A DNA stretch of 64,000 nucleotides from Glandiceps talaboti (taxonomy: Eukaryota; Hemichordata; Enteropneusta; Spengelidae). Each line of letters begins with the position of its first letter. Position 1 is the stretch's first letter. Shown here piece after piece: positions 1 through 19,894 of this stretch. The stretch spans positions 16,094,694 to 16,158,693 of the forward strand of contig NC_135552.1 in assembly GCF_964340395.1 (NCBI RefSeq), written 5' to 3'. The position numbers and the translations under genes were made by a program. The notes beneath the pieces are model-generated. The model did not search any database. It was not told the origin of the DNA and saw only the letters and a list, made by a program, of their open reading frames with translations.

Positions 1-5
1 TGTAA

Positions 6-182
6 TTAAACTTGTTTTAATATGATGACATTTGTTTGTCCTTTACATTTGTCACATTCTGGGATTTGGCACTCCCAAGCTTGAGCTCGACTGTAAGCCT
101 TCTCAGCTGCTGCACATTGATCATCAACATTTGCACGATTGAATTCAATACAAATTACAATACCTGTGCATATCAGAGTCAT
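6..182 (-). CDS. Possible coding exon or short ORF, Cys-rich, unknown
   Basis: A minus-strand frame runs from an ATG at 182 to a stop at 6-8 (58 aa); an in-frame stop lies just upstream of the ATG. It begins with a hydrophobic stretch (MTLICTGIVICIEF) and then becomes Ala/Gln/Glu-rich with a cysteine cluster (WECQIPECDKCKGQ). A cag acceptor-like site lies inside the frame just after its start, so this could instead be a terminal exon entered by splicing, with the rest of the gene to the right. The composition looks protein-like rather than random, but no family was recognised and the frame is short. A chance ORF is the main alternative. Confidence 0.3.
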   Translation of the reverse strand: MTLICTGIVICIEFNRANVDDQCAAAEKAYSRAQAWECQIPECDKCKGQTNVIILKQV

Positions 183-465
183 ACCAAAGGATGTATGTAA
201 AGTTCAGTCATACATTTACCAGTTTCGAAAGTGCTTAGTTTAAATGCAAGAATGTGATCGGAGCATAGAATGGCAGGATAAAGCCATTCTGAACATTTGC
301 AAGAGAGAGAAAAAAGTATGGTGGAACAGGGGTGATTTGTGTTTTTGATTTGACCTTTGTGACATTACACCAGTGAATATTTGCCCCTATTTATGTGATA
401 ATATATATATATATATATAATGTAATTGAAGTCGTTGACTTTATGTACTGTACATAAAGTCATAA

Positions 466-713
<248 letters not shown>

Positions 714-717
<4 letters not shown>

Positions 718-772
718 TACGCTCTGCCACTGCGGTATAGAGCACTGTCTTAGCAGATTGATACTCACCGAG

Positions 773-776
<4 letters not shown>
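714..776. repeat. 63-bp interspersed repeat (also at 6388-6451)
   Basis: The block from ttattacgctctgccactg to actcaccgagttata recurs almost exactly at 6388-6451, and both copies run directly into (TA)n. It contains a small hairpin (gctct...agagc). It looks like the right-hand part of the TA-flanked element whose left part is the 577-717 hairpin. Confidence 0.85.
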
Positions 777-980
<204 letters not shown>

Positions 981-1180
981 CATACCCACAATTACATGAA
1001 GTATTTGTATATTACTCACACATATACATCTAAATGTAGTACACATGATGTGAAGAATAGTTTAGAAAATATGTTTAATCATGACATAAAAGAAGAGGTC
1101 TTTTCACAGTTACACAGAATACAAGACTTCTATTTTCAAGACCATTCCTAATGTTGATTCCTTGGTATTTATAACTACAG

Positions 1181-1603
1181 GTTTTCTGTGATAACTGTCG
1201 TTGTTATCACTATCTCATGTGTATCTGTATGCTGTTGTCGTAGAAGATATTACAGACGACAGCACATTATCGTTGGTCAACGACCTGCCACATGCACTGT
1301 TGTTCATGCCTATACTGGCCAGCAACCAAACATGGTAATAAGATATAATCTTTTCATATACACACCTGTGACCATAACATAAATACACATACTTAAATAC
1401 TGACACATGCATACATACATACATACATACATACATACATACATACATACATACATACATGCATACATACATACATGCTTACATACATATATACATACAT
1501 ACATACATACATACATACATACATACATACATACATACATACATACATACACACATACATACATACACAGATACATACATACATACATACATACATACAT
1601 ACA

Positions 1604-1637
<34 letters not shown>

Positions 1638-3073
1638 AAGACAGACACAGTCTGACATACATACATAGATATATGGCTAGATTACTACTATATTTGCAAT
1701 AAGAATGTTGCATTGTCAATGCCCTGCCACTTTTGTTCATGTCAATAATGGCCAGCAACCAATTATGGTAATAATATTTCATATAGACACCTGTGACAAT
1801 AACACAAAATGTAATGTACTTAGATATATAGGAGTATACATCCTATGTACACATAGCAACTTACATAGGAGTAAATCCTTCACATAGCCACTTCTGTCCT
1901 ACCTTTTCCCCATATTTCCAGCTCTGGTGGTTGGGCACAAGAGTGGTTCAAATCTTGCACATTGGAATTCAGCCAATCAGAAACAAATAGCAATCATTCC
2001 AACTACATGTATTTGCATATCATGCTTTGTAACCCCAGTAGACATTTATTATAAAGATAATGATTGTGAGATTGGAAACAGAATTATCCTTCCTAGAGTT
2101 TCAACATAATGGATTTTGGTTATTGAAGAGCATACTGGAGTGTAGGCAGTTTAAAGTTACTGTCTTCAACAAAGATATTCAAGCTAATTCCTAGTCTGTA
2201 AGGTATGCCATGACGGGGCGCCCTCATACATCGGCTGCTCCCTCCGCTCCCAATCTTGATAATGTACATATATGATCAATTTGATTAAAATCTGATGTAG
2301 TTAATATGACTTCATTCCTCCATTATTTCTTTTGATTTGATTTTGTTGTTCTGATAGTGCATGTAGTGAGTGCCTTCTGTGTACATTTGACACAATACCA
2401 TACAAGTTCATATTCATGTGTTAAGTAACCCATTCAACCAATGAGAACATGCCCTATGTCGAAAACTTACAGGTACAGTACCTCGGAATGTTTTGTTTGA
2501 ATAGAGCGCAGCGTGCAGACGATGTTATTATTATATTTTTGGTGGCTCTGTTTGTTTTCAACTTCAATCTTGCAGTGTTAACTGTAAGGCTGATTTGGGA
2601 TATTGGGATTTGAACATGAACTCCTATGGTATTGGGTCGGCTGCAGGAAGGAGGTGGTCACTCTCAGAACAGCAAAATTAAAAAATAAACAACAATAAAT
2701 GAAGGATCTCTTCTTCCACTTTTGATTGCGAAACAGACATATTTCGAGCAAATCACTTGTCCTTCTTCAGTGTCTAAACTGGATCTGACAAAAATGATCC
2801 AAATTTAATATAGGATGTTCTCATAATAACTATTGTCAATTATTTTGATAGAACACACCTATAATGCCACAGCCACCACCTTATGCTGGTGGTTACACAA
2901 ATCCTGGATATAAAACAGGCTATGGAGCTACTGGACCAGCACCTGCATACGGAAATGTTGGACCGGCACCGGCACCGGCATATGGCAATGCTGGACAGGC
3001 ACCTGCATATGGAAATCCTGGACAAGCACCAGGATATGGAAATCCTGAAAACACCGCTTACCCTACAAAGTAA
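1181..3073 (+). CDS. Single-pass membrane protein with PPxY tail (3' part of gene)
   Basis: Two exons are visible: 1181-1334 (acceptor ctacag before it, donor gtaata after it) and 2852-3073 (acceptor gatag, stop TAA at 3071-3073). Both junctions are in phase 0 after the first exon's single leading base. The first exon encodes a hydrophobic helix (ITVVVITISCVSV), then a juxtamembrane CCC followed by RRRYYRR. The second encodes a Pro/Tyr/Gly-rich tail with a PPPY motif and four to five AYGN-type repeats, ending AYPTK. A single helix followed by Cys/Arg residues and a PPxY tail is the layout of small adaptor-like membrane proteins such as the Shisa, CYYR1 and VOPP1/WBP1 groups, whose tails bind WW-domain ubiquitin ligases. 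That comparison is by layout only. The 5' exons (signal peptide, ectodomain) are not in the window. Confidence 0.65.
1405..1632. repeat. (TACA)n microsatellite
   Basis: About 55 units of the tetranucleotide with minor variants, lying between the two copies of the duplicated exon end. Confidence 0.97.
1704..1808 (+). pseudogene. Partial duplicate of the preceding exon and its donor site
   Basis: This stretch repeats about 1271-1395, that is, the last third of the membrane-protein exon, its gtaata donor and the first ~40 bases of the intron (shared: gccagcaacca, then atggtaata, then acacctgtgac). The two copies are separated by a (TACA)n expansion. The copy stays open in the same frame (GQQPIM against GQQPNM), but no good in-phase acceptor precedes it, so it is more likely a dead exon copy than a used alternative exon. 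Confidence 0.55.
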
Positions 3074-5664
3074 TATAAATTGATTTGTAGAAGTTTGAAG
3101 TCAGCAAAAGGCTATACAAAGTACAAGCATACTGTATTTGTAATGTATTGTGTGGAAAGACCACATTGCCAATATAAGTGACTCACCCATTCTGAATATA
3201 CCTGAGAAGTAATGCAATGAAAGTACCCAGACTTATTTTTTGCTAATAATCCTGAAAGTATCCCACATCTAATATCGAGTACAATCAAGAATCTAGTCTG
3301 AGAAGAAATAAGAATATAATGATAGTTGTATTGAACAAAAATACCACCTTGTAAAGATGAAAAAGAAATTGGCTGAGATAAAATGTACACAGTCCAACAG
3401 TGATAAATAGCTGATGTTTTTGGGAGTAACCCTTATATGAGCTAAAAGTCTAATACTACTCAAAGTGTAGGAAATCTATGATGTACAGATGTTCTTGTTA
3501 ATGAAGGGATTTATGCAATCTTATGATGAATTCTTTATCTTGGAAATTTAACGCAAATATTTACATTATATTGTTTTTGTTGGCTGTAATCTATGTCGCC
3601 AGATATGTTATGTTATTCCACCCCCATCAGTAACTTTCTTTTTGAGAGAGGGAAGACCAACACATGAGGGCGCCCTGACACAGCATATCTGACAGACTAT
3701 CTGTCTTGCTACTGTACATTCAAGTTGAGCTTTAAAACATTGTTATGTCCAGTTACCGTTGTCTTGCACTCCTCAAAGTTTCAACACTGTGGTTGTAAGT
3801 TTTGCTACCTGTACTTTTAGGTAATGTTGAAAAATATTGTCACCAAACCTTCTACTGGAGCCATCGAGTCTGTCCTATGAGCTTGTTTACATCTTCGATA
3901 TTCTATATTCATTGATGGTTGTTTGTACACTGGCTTGATGTCTGTATGTAAACATACATGAATAAGATATGGCCTCAGTGCTTGTTTAGCAACAAATTTA
4001 TGGGAGATTGATAGCGGTCAATCACTTGTATCAAATTATCAATTTGAATAATTTGAAGAAGAAAAAAATGTTGTGAAAGATATTTAGCTGCTGTGGCTTT
4101 AATGATTACTTAGTTTCCTTCAAATGAAAAATCATCTATGTTTGTAACCCAGTAAGAATGAGAGCAATACTTTTAAAGTCATTCCAAATTGTAACCAGAG
4201 ATTGATACAAGCCCATTTACAAAGAGGCTGCCATTTTATTCAGTACTTATAAGTGTAGTTTGTCTACCCTGTGTAATTTTTAGCAGTATTGTTCTGGACT
4301 CTGAGTACACGTTTCTACTTTGACCATTTGATGTGTTAATTGTGTTTACTTGACTCTTCATCACTCTTTCATGATTAAAATAGATTTTAAAATAAAAGCA
4401 AATTTTTATAATGATAAAAAAACGTGTGCTGTTCATTTGTAGTGATAGTACAATTGGGGAATTCCACAAATGCGAGAGGTGTCGCTGGAAAAAGTTAAGA
4501 AAGGCAGGGGAGAGGTCCGGGGGAGAGATAGTCTCACTGCCAGACTCGTCACGGTGACTCACCGTCCCTTTTTAAGGCGCACATAGTGCGCCCCGAGCGG
4601 CAAAGCCGCGAGAAATGAAGGACTTGGAGTTAGCCGATGTGTGAGGGCGCCCCGACACGGCTCACCTTACACGGGATAAACAATAGAACATGTTTGATAT
4701 GTAGAATACTTAAATTGTAACATCAGAACACTTTTTTAAAGGTATCTATAGTGGTGTGGGAGGAGTGCTAGTTGTTAAATAGAATACAAACTATACTGTT
4801 TTGACGACATGTTTTGTTGTTATCATAATGAAAGTGGCTAGGTACTAAATGTCTAGTGAAATCATTGGATGTATAGCTCTTTTCACACCTTCAGTTTGAT
4901 CAACACCTCTAGCAAAATTTGGTTCATTCTGTCAGAGCTAGTTAAGACATGCACTGATGAAGAAGGACAACTTATTTGTTTCAACTTGTCGGTGTGTCCC
5001 GGTCTATAGAAGAGAGTCGGTGTGTTCATAGTGATTCCATGATGAACACATACAGCAAAAAGTACATGATTTTTACACTAAGGGAGAAGAGATTGTGCAT
5101 AATGTTAGAGCAATAGTCAACCATAGATATAAAATAGCGAATGAAAACCATCACTCTACAGTTCATTGACCTGTTAATCATTCGTATCATCTGTGTCATA
5201 AATATATTCATACTTCTAGATCTGCTATAATACCAGTACATGAGTACAGACACGGCTTGTATTTGCGACTAACGTACTCTTCATCCTCCTTGATTCATTA
5301 ACAACATTGTTATGGAAATCAATCAAGTGATACATGTATCGGTGTATGTAAATTATTCACATTCAAATCCATACTACCAAATTACTACACGTCCAATATA
5401 GCATTCGACTAAAACGTTACGAAATAGCCATCTTCTTGAAAAGCTTTTACGGTTACCGGTATAATATACGTGTTGTTTTCTATTCAATTTTGTAAGTTTG
5501 GACTACCGTCCAACGTTCACATATGGTGTCGACAAAACAAAAATCCGTGGGTGTGAACGTGTGATCCTTATTGGCTGAAACATCACTCACGTGACCACAC
5601 TTGTTTTAATTAAATATAGAAAAATTGTCCAGCATATTTATGCACATTGAGTTTTTCGGTCAAA
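3074..5664. other. Gene-free stretch with repeat fragments
   Basis: No convincing exon was found. It holds the 3' region of the PPxY gene and fragments sharing gagggcgcccc: one at 4632 (agccgatgtgtgagggcgcc), one near 3665, and an inverted counterpart near 2200-2240, probably ends of one transposon family. Just before the next gene an E-box CACGTG (about 5590) and an AT-rich stretch could be promoter sequence. Confidence 0.5.
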
Positions 5665-13432
<7,768 letters not shown>

Positions 13433-15397
13433 GAGGTGTGAAGAAAGTTAACAATCGTTTTAGTAGAAGCCACCAACCAAGAGAAGAGTATAAACAAATC
13501 ATCATTTAGTTTCATTTCTCTCCCCTGACACACACCACATGTACAGATCTAGACTATTCCCCTCACTAGCACAGTATGTATACGTACCGATTACTAATAT
13601 TTCTTTGTGTTAGCATTTACGATTTGAATAGATAATGACGATACAAATGTGTTTACAACTTGTTTAATGATGACGTATGTAGTCCACCGTAATAATTTAC
13701 CGTAATAAGCGAAGATTTAAAAAAAAAAATCAACTACAGACACTGCGCCCGCGAAGAGAATTGGCATTTTACTTGTAGTTATTCTCGCAGTGTTGACTGA
13801 CGCAGAAATAAAAAAACTGGGATGGTATTAATTAGGCTAGACCACTTGCATTTTAAGTTCCTAGACAACACGATCGAGGCGCCAAAGCTGTACACAAACT
13901 ATACCTTGTCTTGTGGTATGTTTAGCTTACTATTTTACCTTTTCTTTGTAGCAAAACTTTTTATGGGCTCGAGTCAAAATGCAGTAACTTTAGCTTAAGT
14001 TAACGATTACATTAATTGTTCAAGTTCTGCTACCGTACGTACGGTACACTTACATCTTGCGTGAAGCTAATGGAGAGTCACAGCATTCTAACAACATTTC
14101 CCGACTACAAATGCCCTCATTTTCTTCGCATAAGACCCCCTCATTTGCTGTTAGGTAAAGAACATGGACCACTTGGCTTTCCCTTATATTATATATTGGA
14201 TGGTGGCGGGAACAAAGTTATACACCTGTACGTCTATATATAGGATATGAAACCAATAAAGGTGATACTTGTGTTTAACAAAATTGTACTAAGTTTACCT
14301 AAACTCTGTTTTTCAATTCACGCTTGGGGAAACATTTATTATTCAATATGTGTTCATGTGTACTTCTATTTTATCTGAGTTTTACTATTTTCCCTACGTT
14401 CTCAGTTCAAACCTTTTAGTCGTCTGAGGTTTTCGTCATACAGATCCTCGCAACACATGTACATTCACTATCTTACAGAATAAACATACATATATCTATT
14501 GGTGAATTTTAAAGTTAGCTGTAAAAATAGGTCATATTATTGTATGATCCTCACTGCTCGAGTAAACCAATTCCTAAGTTATATTTATATACACTTATAG
14601 ACTCTATACAGCCTCGGGAGGGAGCGTCGCTACCTGAGAAAGGGCTGTTTTGTATGTACCGATATCTACCGCATAATTGCATTGTAGTGTGCGCCCTCAT
14701 CGACGATATATGGCTAACCATTCGTTTACGTCTACCTGCGCAGCAGTAGCACAGTACAATGATATTCGTGTACAATATTATGTGGTGTTTGACATATGCA
14801 GGATTAGTCTTTTGCATACATACAAATCCGCCCTCTCTGCTAGCGACGCTCCTGAGACTGTCGAGAGTACACTTGTATGTAAATGTGTTATGCTAATAAA
14901 AAAAAAACATATTCATCTTGCACATCGTCATTTTCATTTGGTGTATATATATATAGGTATACATGAGTTTAAAAAAATATTCCATTTAGCTTTGCATGTT
15001 TATTTATTATTTAAACGTTTGTTGGTAAGTAACACGGGCTCCCTGTTTAATCATAGACAGTGTCTATGAGCTAGCAGTACGTAAGATAACAACAAACATG
15101 GCGGCGCCCATTCAAATACAAATAGCACGGTCTCTGTGGGCAAAGTGTCTCGTTGAACGACCTTTTGACTGTCTGGGTTGAGTTTATCACCGTGACGTAA
15201 AACTTTGGAAATATTTTCGCCATGTACGAGTATAGTGAATCATATGAATGGGTCGCTCGCGCAAAGACAAAAATATCGATCGTCAATAAATCACGAACAT
15301 TTTCCAGATTTTACCAAGACAGTGCTACAAATTGTGGAATTATACTAAGGAACGGATCATTTGGTTTTTAGATAGTTCTCTTTTTGGAGGATGTGGT
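13433..15397. other. Intergenic: 3' UTR of acidic protein gene, then non-coding
   Basis: No supported gene. A candidate polyadenylation signal aataaa is near 13808. The only structure seen is the inverted-repeat element at 14601-14878. Short frames near 15100-15300 (one of 71 aa on the minus strand, one of 49 aa on the plus strand) have no recognisable features. Confidence 0.5.
14601..14878. mobile_element. MITE-like element with ~45-bp terminal inverted repeats
   Basis: The left end (actctatacagcctcggga...gagcgtcgcta) is matched in reverse complement by the right end (gctagcgacgctcctgaga...gagagt). The 278-bp span has no ORF. No clear target-site duplication was found, so the superfamily is undecided. 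Confidence 0.55.
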
Positions 15398-15413
15398 GGC
15401 CCTGAAAAGGGCC
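15398..15413 (-). terminator. Histone mRNA 3' stem-loop (H2B-1)
   Basis: On the minus strand this reads GGCCCTTTTCAGGGCC, the canonical replication-dependent histone stem-loop bound by SLBP. It is followed by a purine-rich AAAAAGAGAA downstream element for U7 snRNP. It lies about 30 nt after the stop codon. Confidence 0.95.
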
Positions 15414-15442
15414 GTTTGGTTTGTGTATGCTGGGCATACGAC

Positions 15443-15814
15443 TTATTTGGAGCTGGTGTACTTGGTGACGGCTTTGGTACCCTCACTGACGGCGTGCTTG
15501 GCAAGCTCACCGGGCAGCAAGAGACGTACAGCAGTCTGGATCTCTCTGCTGGTGATGGTGGATCTCTTGTTGTAGTGGGCGAGACGTGAAGCTTCAGCGG
15601 CGATACGTTCGAAGATGTCGTTGACGAAGCTGTTCATGATAGACATGGCCTTGGAGGAGATACCAGTGTCTGGGTGAACCTGCTTCATGACTTTGTAGAT
15701 GTAGATACCATAGCTTTCCTTCCTTTTCCTCTTTCTCTTCTTCTTGTCGCCACTTCTGGCGGCTGGGGCCTTACCGGCCTTCTTGACGGCTTTACCACTT
15801 CCTTTGGGAGGCAT
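15443..15814 (-). CDS. H2B: Histone H2B (copy 1)
   Basis: Intronless 123-aa core histone, normal length for invertebrate H2B. The N-terminal tail is basic ([20 protein letters not shown] then KKKRKRKRK). The histone fold is intact, with [32 protein letters not shown] and [20 protein letters not shown], ending VTKYTSSK, which carries the conserved C-terminal ubiquitylation lysine. It pairs with H2A in the nucleosome. The 3' stem-loop marks it as an S-phase, non-polyadenylated gene. It differs from copy 2 at only two residues ([14 protein letters not shown] and LAHY/LAQY). Confidence 0.98.
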   Translation of the reverse strand: MPPKGSGKAVKKAGKAPAARSGDKKKRKRKRKESYGIYIYKVMKQVHPDTGISSKAMSIMNSFVNDIFERIAAEASRLAHYNKRSTITSREIQTAVRLLLPGELAKHAVSEGTKAVTKYTSSK

Positions 15815-15868
15815 TATGAACGACGTTGATCAGTAGTTCAGAATAACAAGCTATTGACAACGTTACTG

Positions 15869-16110
15869 TATTTATAACTCAAAAAATGCAAATGAAGGAT
15901 CCAAAAGAAAGGCGGCAAATCAAACGGACGCAGTCGAATGCATGCATATATCTTTTGTCCTCTTGACCTATATGTTAAATTTTAAGCGTCGGCTGTACGT
16001 GATTGGCCCATTATGGTATCGGACCAAACGTTCCCATTGGTCAGAATTGACTGCGGATACGATTCTGCCGGGAAGGGTTTTTGGCGCTCAAATACAATTT
16101 TGTGTACTAG
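15869..16110 (-). promoter_or_regulatory. H2B-1 promoter, relic of a divergent histone promoter
   Basis: TATAAATA on the minus strand at 15869-15876 and CCAAT boxes (as ATTGG) at 16002-16006 and 16036-16040. A 27-bp block at 15965-15991 (cctatatgttaaattttaag) is identical to 21563-21589 in the H2B-2/H2A promoter. Beyond it the sequence still resembles the H2A side of that promoter (ggtcagaatt, ctgccggg), but no H2A coding sequence follows. Confidence 0.8.
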
Positions 16111-16255
16111 CTATTGTCTGAGCTTTGATTTTGAAGGACTTTTGATATATTATTATGTAGACATTTCTGAGACATGTGGTGAAAAATAAATTCTGTTGCA
16201 ATTAGTGATGGGTTGACCCATTTTTTTTTTCATAAAATGACTGGAATAATAGTAA

Positions 16256-16650
16256 TATGAAGGGGCCAGTAACACTGATACTACATTGTATTTCAATGTC
16301 CTTGTAGTCTGTATGGCAAAAATTTAAGTACGTTGTTTATCTATGCCGGGTACTTTTACCGCATCTATTTACCTTTTTAAAATATGTAGGGTCTGTTAGT
16401 GTTAAAACTGATAATGTAGTAGGTAATCGGTCAACATAGCAACCTGATTGTAGTAAAAAATTACCGATAATGTATTAAAATTACTTAACTGACACTGTAT
16501 CATTTGACCGATACTGTAGAGATAAACCATAGATATACCCTATGGATAAACCAATAGTGTAGTAACATTTACGGGTAATGCAGTAATATTTAAAACCGAT
16601 ATTGTATAAAAAAATAGCGATAATGTAAGTATTCATATTTGGAAATATCA
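16256..16650. repeat. Degenerate short-period repeat (accgataatgta-like)
   Basis: Variants of ccgataatgtagtaa recur about ten times at irregular spacing (for example near 16408, 16465, 16510, 16600, 16617). There is no ORF. It is likely a decayed minisatellite. Confidence 0.5.
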
Positions 16651-17140
16651 ACATGGGGTAAGATCCCGGGGGTCAGATCAGTGAAGGAATGTCAAAATTT
16701 GAATCTTGTACTGTTGGTACTATATCCCTCCACAATTTCAATGCATAAATGCATATCTGGTCATGGCTAGGTGGTATATAACATGGAATGGATGGTGACC
16801 TATGTCGATTCAGTGCAGCCAGTCTCCTCAACATGACATTACAGTATATCACAAGTACAGATCTCCAACGGACCCTCTCCCATTGTCCGAACGTAGTCTC
16901 GAGTAAACATTACTCTATTGTCATGGAAATAACTTTCAGAAGTGTGAATGTGCATGGATTCAACATATTCTCGCATAAATTAACAAGCCACCATAACCAT
17001 ACATAAATCACAAAACAAGGAAGACATTTCTGACCTTGTCTGTGAGTGTATAGAGATGATATACGCCTATGATATATAACAATATAAGGTGTAAGTCAAT
17101 TTAGGTGTGAAAAACCATTGGTAGGTAAATGCATACGTAT

Positions 17141-17176
17141 ACATACATACATACATACATACATACATACATACAT

Positions 17177-17207
<31 letters not shown>

Positions 17208-17261
17208 TACATACATACACACACATACATTACATACATACATATATACATACATACATAC

Positions 17262-17292
<31 letters not shown>

Positions 17293-17402
17293 CACACACA
17301 TACATTACATACATACATATATACATACATACATACATACTTACATACATGCCAAATTACATGTACCTACCTACCTACTTACAGACAGACAGACAGACAG
17401 AC
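17141..17402. repeat. (TACA)n microsatellite with internal ~75-bp duplication, then (CAGA)n
   Basis: TACA units with AC interruptions. A block containing tacattacatacatacatat is present twice (about 17215-17275 and 17290-17350). A short CAGA run follows at 17383-17402. Confidence 0.95.
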
Positions 17403-17947
17403 AGGACATATCTAGAAATAATCAACAATATTCAACACAATTACATTTGTGGTGACCATTGTGGATATAGGAATCAGTGTAACTTTTATTAATGAAACAT
17501 TTTATGTATTTTTTATGTTTACATGTAAGATTATTAGCAAGTTCTATTACAGCTAGCTGTATATCACACACACATATGATAACCTTCATTCGTCCAAATA
17601 AATTCTCTAATTATTATATCCGAATAAAAAAAATGGTTTGACAAATTTATTACAATAACTAATAAGAGATCATATCCTTTGAAAGTAACACTTTACTCGT
17701 ATTTCATCACTCGTGTGGCATTTGTGAGATATTTTGTTGGAACGTTTGTAATATTAACCTTAGCTGGCATATCTAATCTAGTTAAATTACAACCTAACAT
17801 AAATAATTGTTACATATTATAAATGATGCTAAATTGACTGGTGACAAGCAAACAAAAGTAAAAGTGTGTAACAGTATCTGTATTAGTTTAAACATAATAT
17901 TTCAAATAACAGTTTACATATCCACCCAAACAAGCAAGTCTAGATTA

Positions 17948-19431
17948 GGGAGCGATCAGTTTTTACGGCCGGGGGTGGGCCGGTGACTTCTTCGTGTTGT
18001 ACTTAAAAATAGTGCGGACCCCCTGCGATTCATCCACAAAACAATCCAACCCCCTCCTAACAAATTAAAAGCACAATACAGCACACACTGCATAGTTAAT
18101 TTTACGTGTTACATTTACAGTAATTGCTTCACTTGTATAAAGCTCTTTAGACAGGAACGCTATGAGAAGTATGATTGTCTGTTCATGGACATGCAAAATA
18201 TTCCTGGTTTAGTAACCAAAAGTTCTAGGATATATATCTCTTAGATTGGGCGAACTATTACCATTATAGGTTAATTCGGCTGATTATAAAGTACAATATA
18301 AGAAATCAGTGGAGTTAATATAATTGTAAACCTAGGGGTTTTAGTAAGTTTCAAAGTTGGGAGAGAACTGGAAAAAGTATGGGGAGAAGCGCAGGCTATG
18401 TGCGTGCATGCCTGCTATACAAGCGCGGGGGGAAGGGGTGTCCCCCTCCCATGGTAAGAGCTTTTTGAAAAATGAACACCTTTTGGAGGCCATTTAGAGC
18501 ACCAATCGAAGTAAAACACGACTTAATTATATCATAGGGTAAATGACAAACACTCAATTTTGTTCTCTCGCGATTTTCTGGATATCTAATATTATTTTCT
18601 CTACATTTCAAATAAAGTTTTAAATATAGTTTCCTTTCACCCCCTCCCCACTATTTTCTTCTGTTACCACTGTCTCATCAGAGTTTTCCAACTTTGCATT
18701 AATTAGCAGATTGCTAATCCTAGAACAAACTCATGTTCTAATTGCCCAGTGAGTGTAAACATCTACTGATTCGATTAATGGCAGTACACGGATGTGTTAC
18801 AACCCATAACACCAAAGTAAAGTGTTTTCTGTATGTACCACAATCGTTTATAGCATCCATATCAAGTGTAAAAGTATACTTTTTCATTTGCTAATTGACA
18901 TTAGAAAGGCCACATGCTAGGCTTGTAAATAAACCAGTTGACACAGTATACATTTACACTTGATATGAATGCTATAAACAATCGTGGTACATAGAGAAAG
19001 TGCTTTACTTCAGTGTTACTTATTGTACCTCCATTAGTCAGATCAGGGACGTAGATGTTTACACTCACAGCATAACATGATAATGCACTAATATGGGCAA
19101 ATAACTATTGTTTTCTCGAATTAGCAAGCTACTAATTAATGCAAAGCTGATAAACTCAGATAAGACAGTGATATCAAGTATGAAATAGGAAAAAACTGAG
19201 AGGAAACTTTATTTTATGTTATAATTGAACGTATATTTATAGCCATTGTTTATGGTTTATTGTATGCACATACATTTGATGTATGGAAATTTAAGTACAG
19301 CAGGGTGGTTCATGATTTCGTTCAGTTGTTGAACATAAGGTGACCCCCCTTTATTCTCTTTATAAAAATGACGCACCCTCCTTCTTTGAGTCCCAAATTG
19401 AGCCCCCCGGCCGTAAAAACTGATCGCTCCC
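17948..19431. mobile_element. PIF/Harbinger-like non-autonomous foldback element
   Basis: Both ends carry the ~29-bp terminal inverted repeat GGGAGCGATCAGTTTTTACG..., immediately flanked by a TTA target duplication (17945-17947 and 19432-19434). A 3-bp TWA duplication is typical of PIF/Harbinger. Inside are long secondary arms: about 18608-18880 is the diverged reverse complement of about 18947-19213. The 1484-bp span has no transposase-like ORF, so it would need an autonomous partner. Confidence 0.8.
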
Positions 19432-19572
19432 TTACGTGTTCCTGCGTAAGCTTACAAATAGCCTCTCTCACAGACAAGGAAGATCAAAAACAGTTTGTAG
19501 TTACTACGGTACCTATGAAAGGTAACACTTATGGCGTAGAATGCCTGCCAATATTCGAAAATACAATACTTC

Positions 19573-19760
19573 AATGACTATATGCAATACTACAATGACT
19601 ATATGCAATGACTATATGCGATGTGACTACATGAGATGACTACATGCGATATGACTACATGAGGTGACTACATGAGATGACTACATGCGATATGACTACA
19701 TGCGATATGACTACATTAGATGACTACATGCAATACTGCGATGCGAGATGATGACATGAT
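19573..19760. repeat. Minisatellite, ~10-15-bp unit (tgactacatgcgata)
   Basis: About a dozen variants of gactacatgcgatat / gactacatgaga in tandem. A second block of the same unit is at 20722-20832, so the pair brackets the ~1 kb between the Harbinger-like element and the H2B-2 3' end. Confidence 0.9.
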
Positions 19761-19894
19761 ATGCGGGCCTGCGGCGATTTTGTAATGACGTTATGCCATT
19801 CGTAGATTATTCAATATGCATAAGGGGTAGACCATTCGATATCCTGGGGGGGCTTGGAAGATTGGTGGAGAGTCATTATTTTTTTTCCTACCTA

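Noticed and set aside
1408-1632. Possible CRISPR-like regular repeat
   Set aside because: Units are 4 bp with no spacers; it is a simple microsatellite in an animal genome.
18660-18690. Minus-strand CTGATGA...GAAA near the Harbinger-like element's inner arm
   Set aside because: No complementary helix II between the motifs and no paired helix I; coincidental core words.
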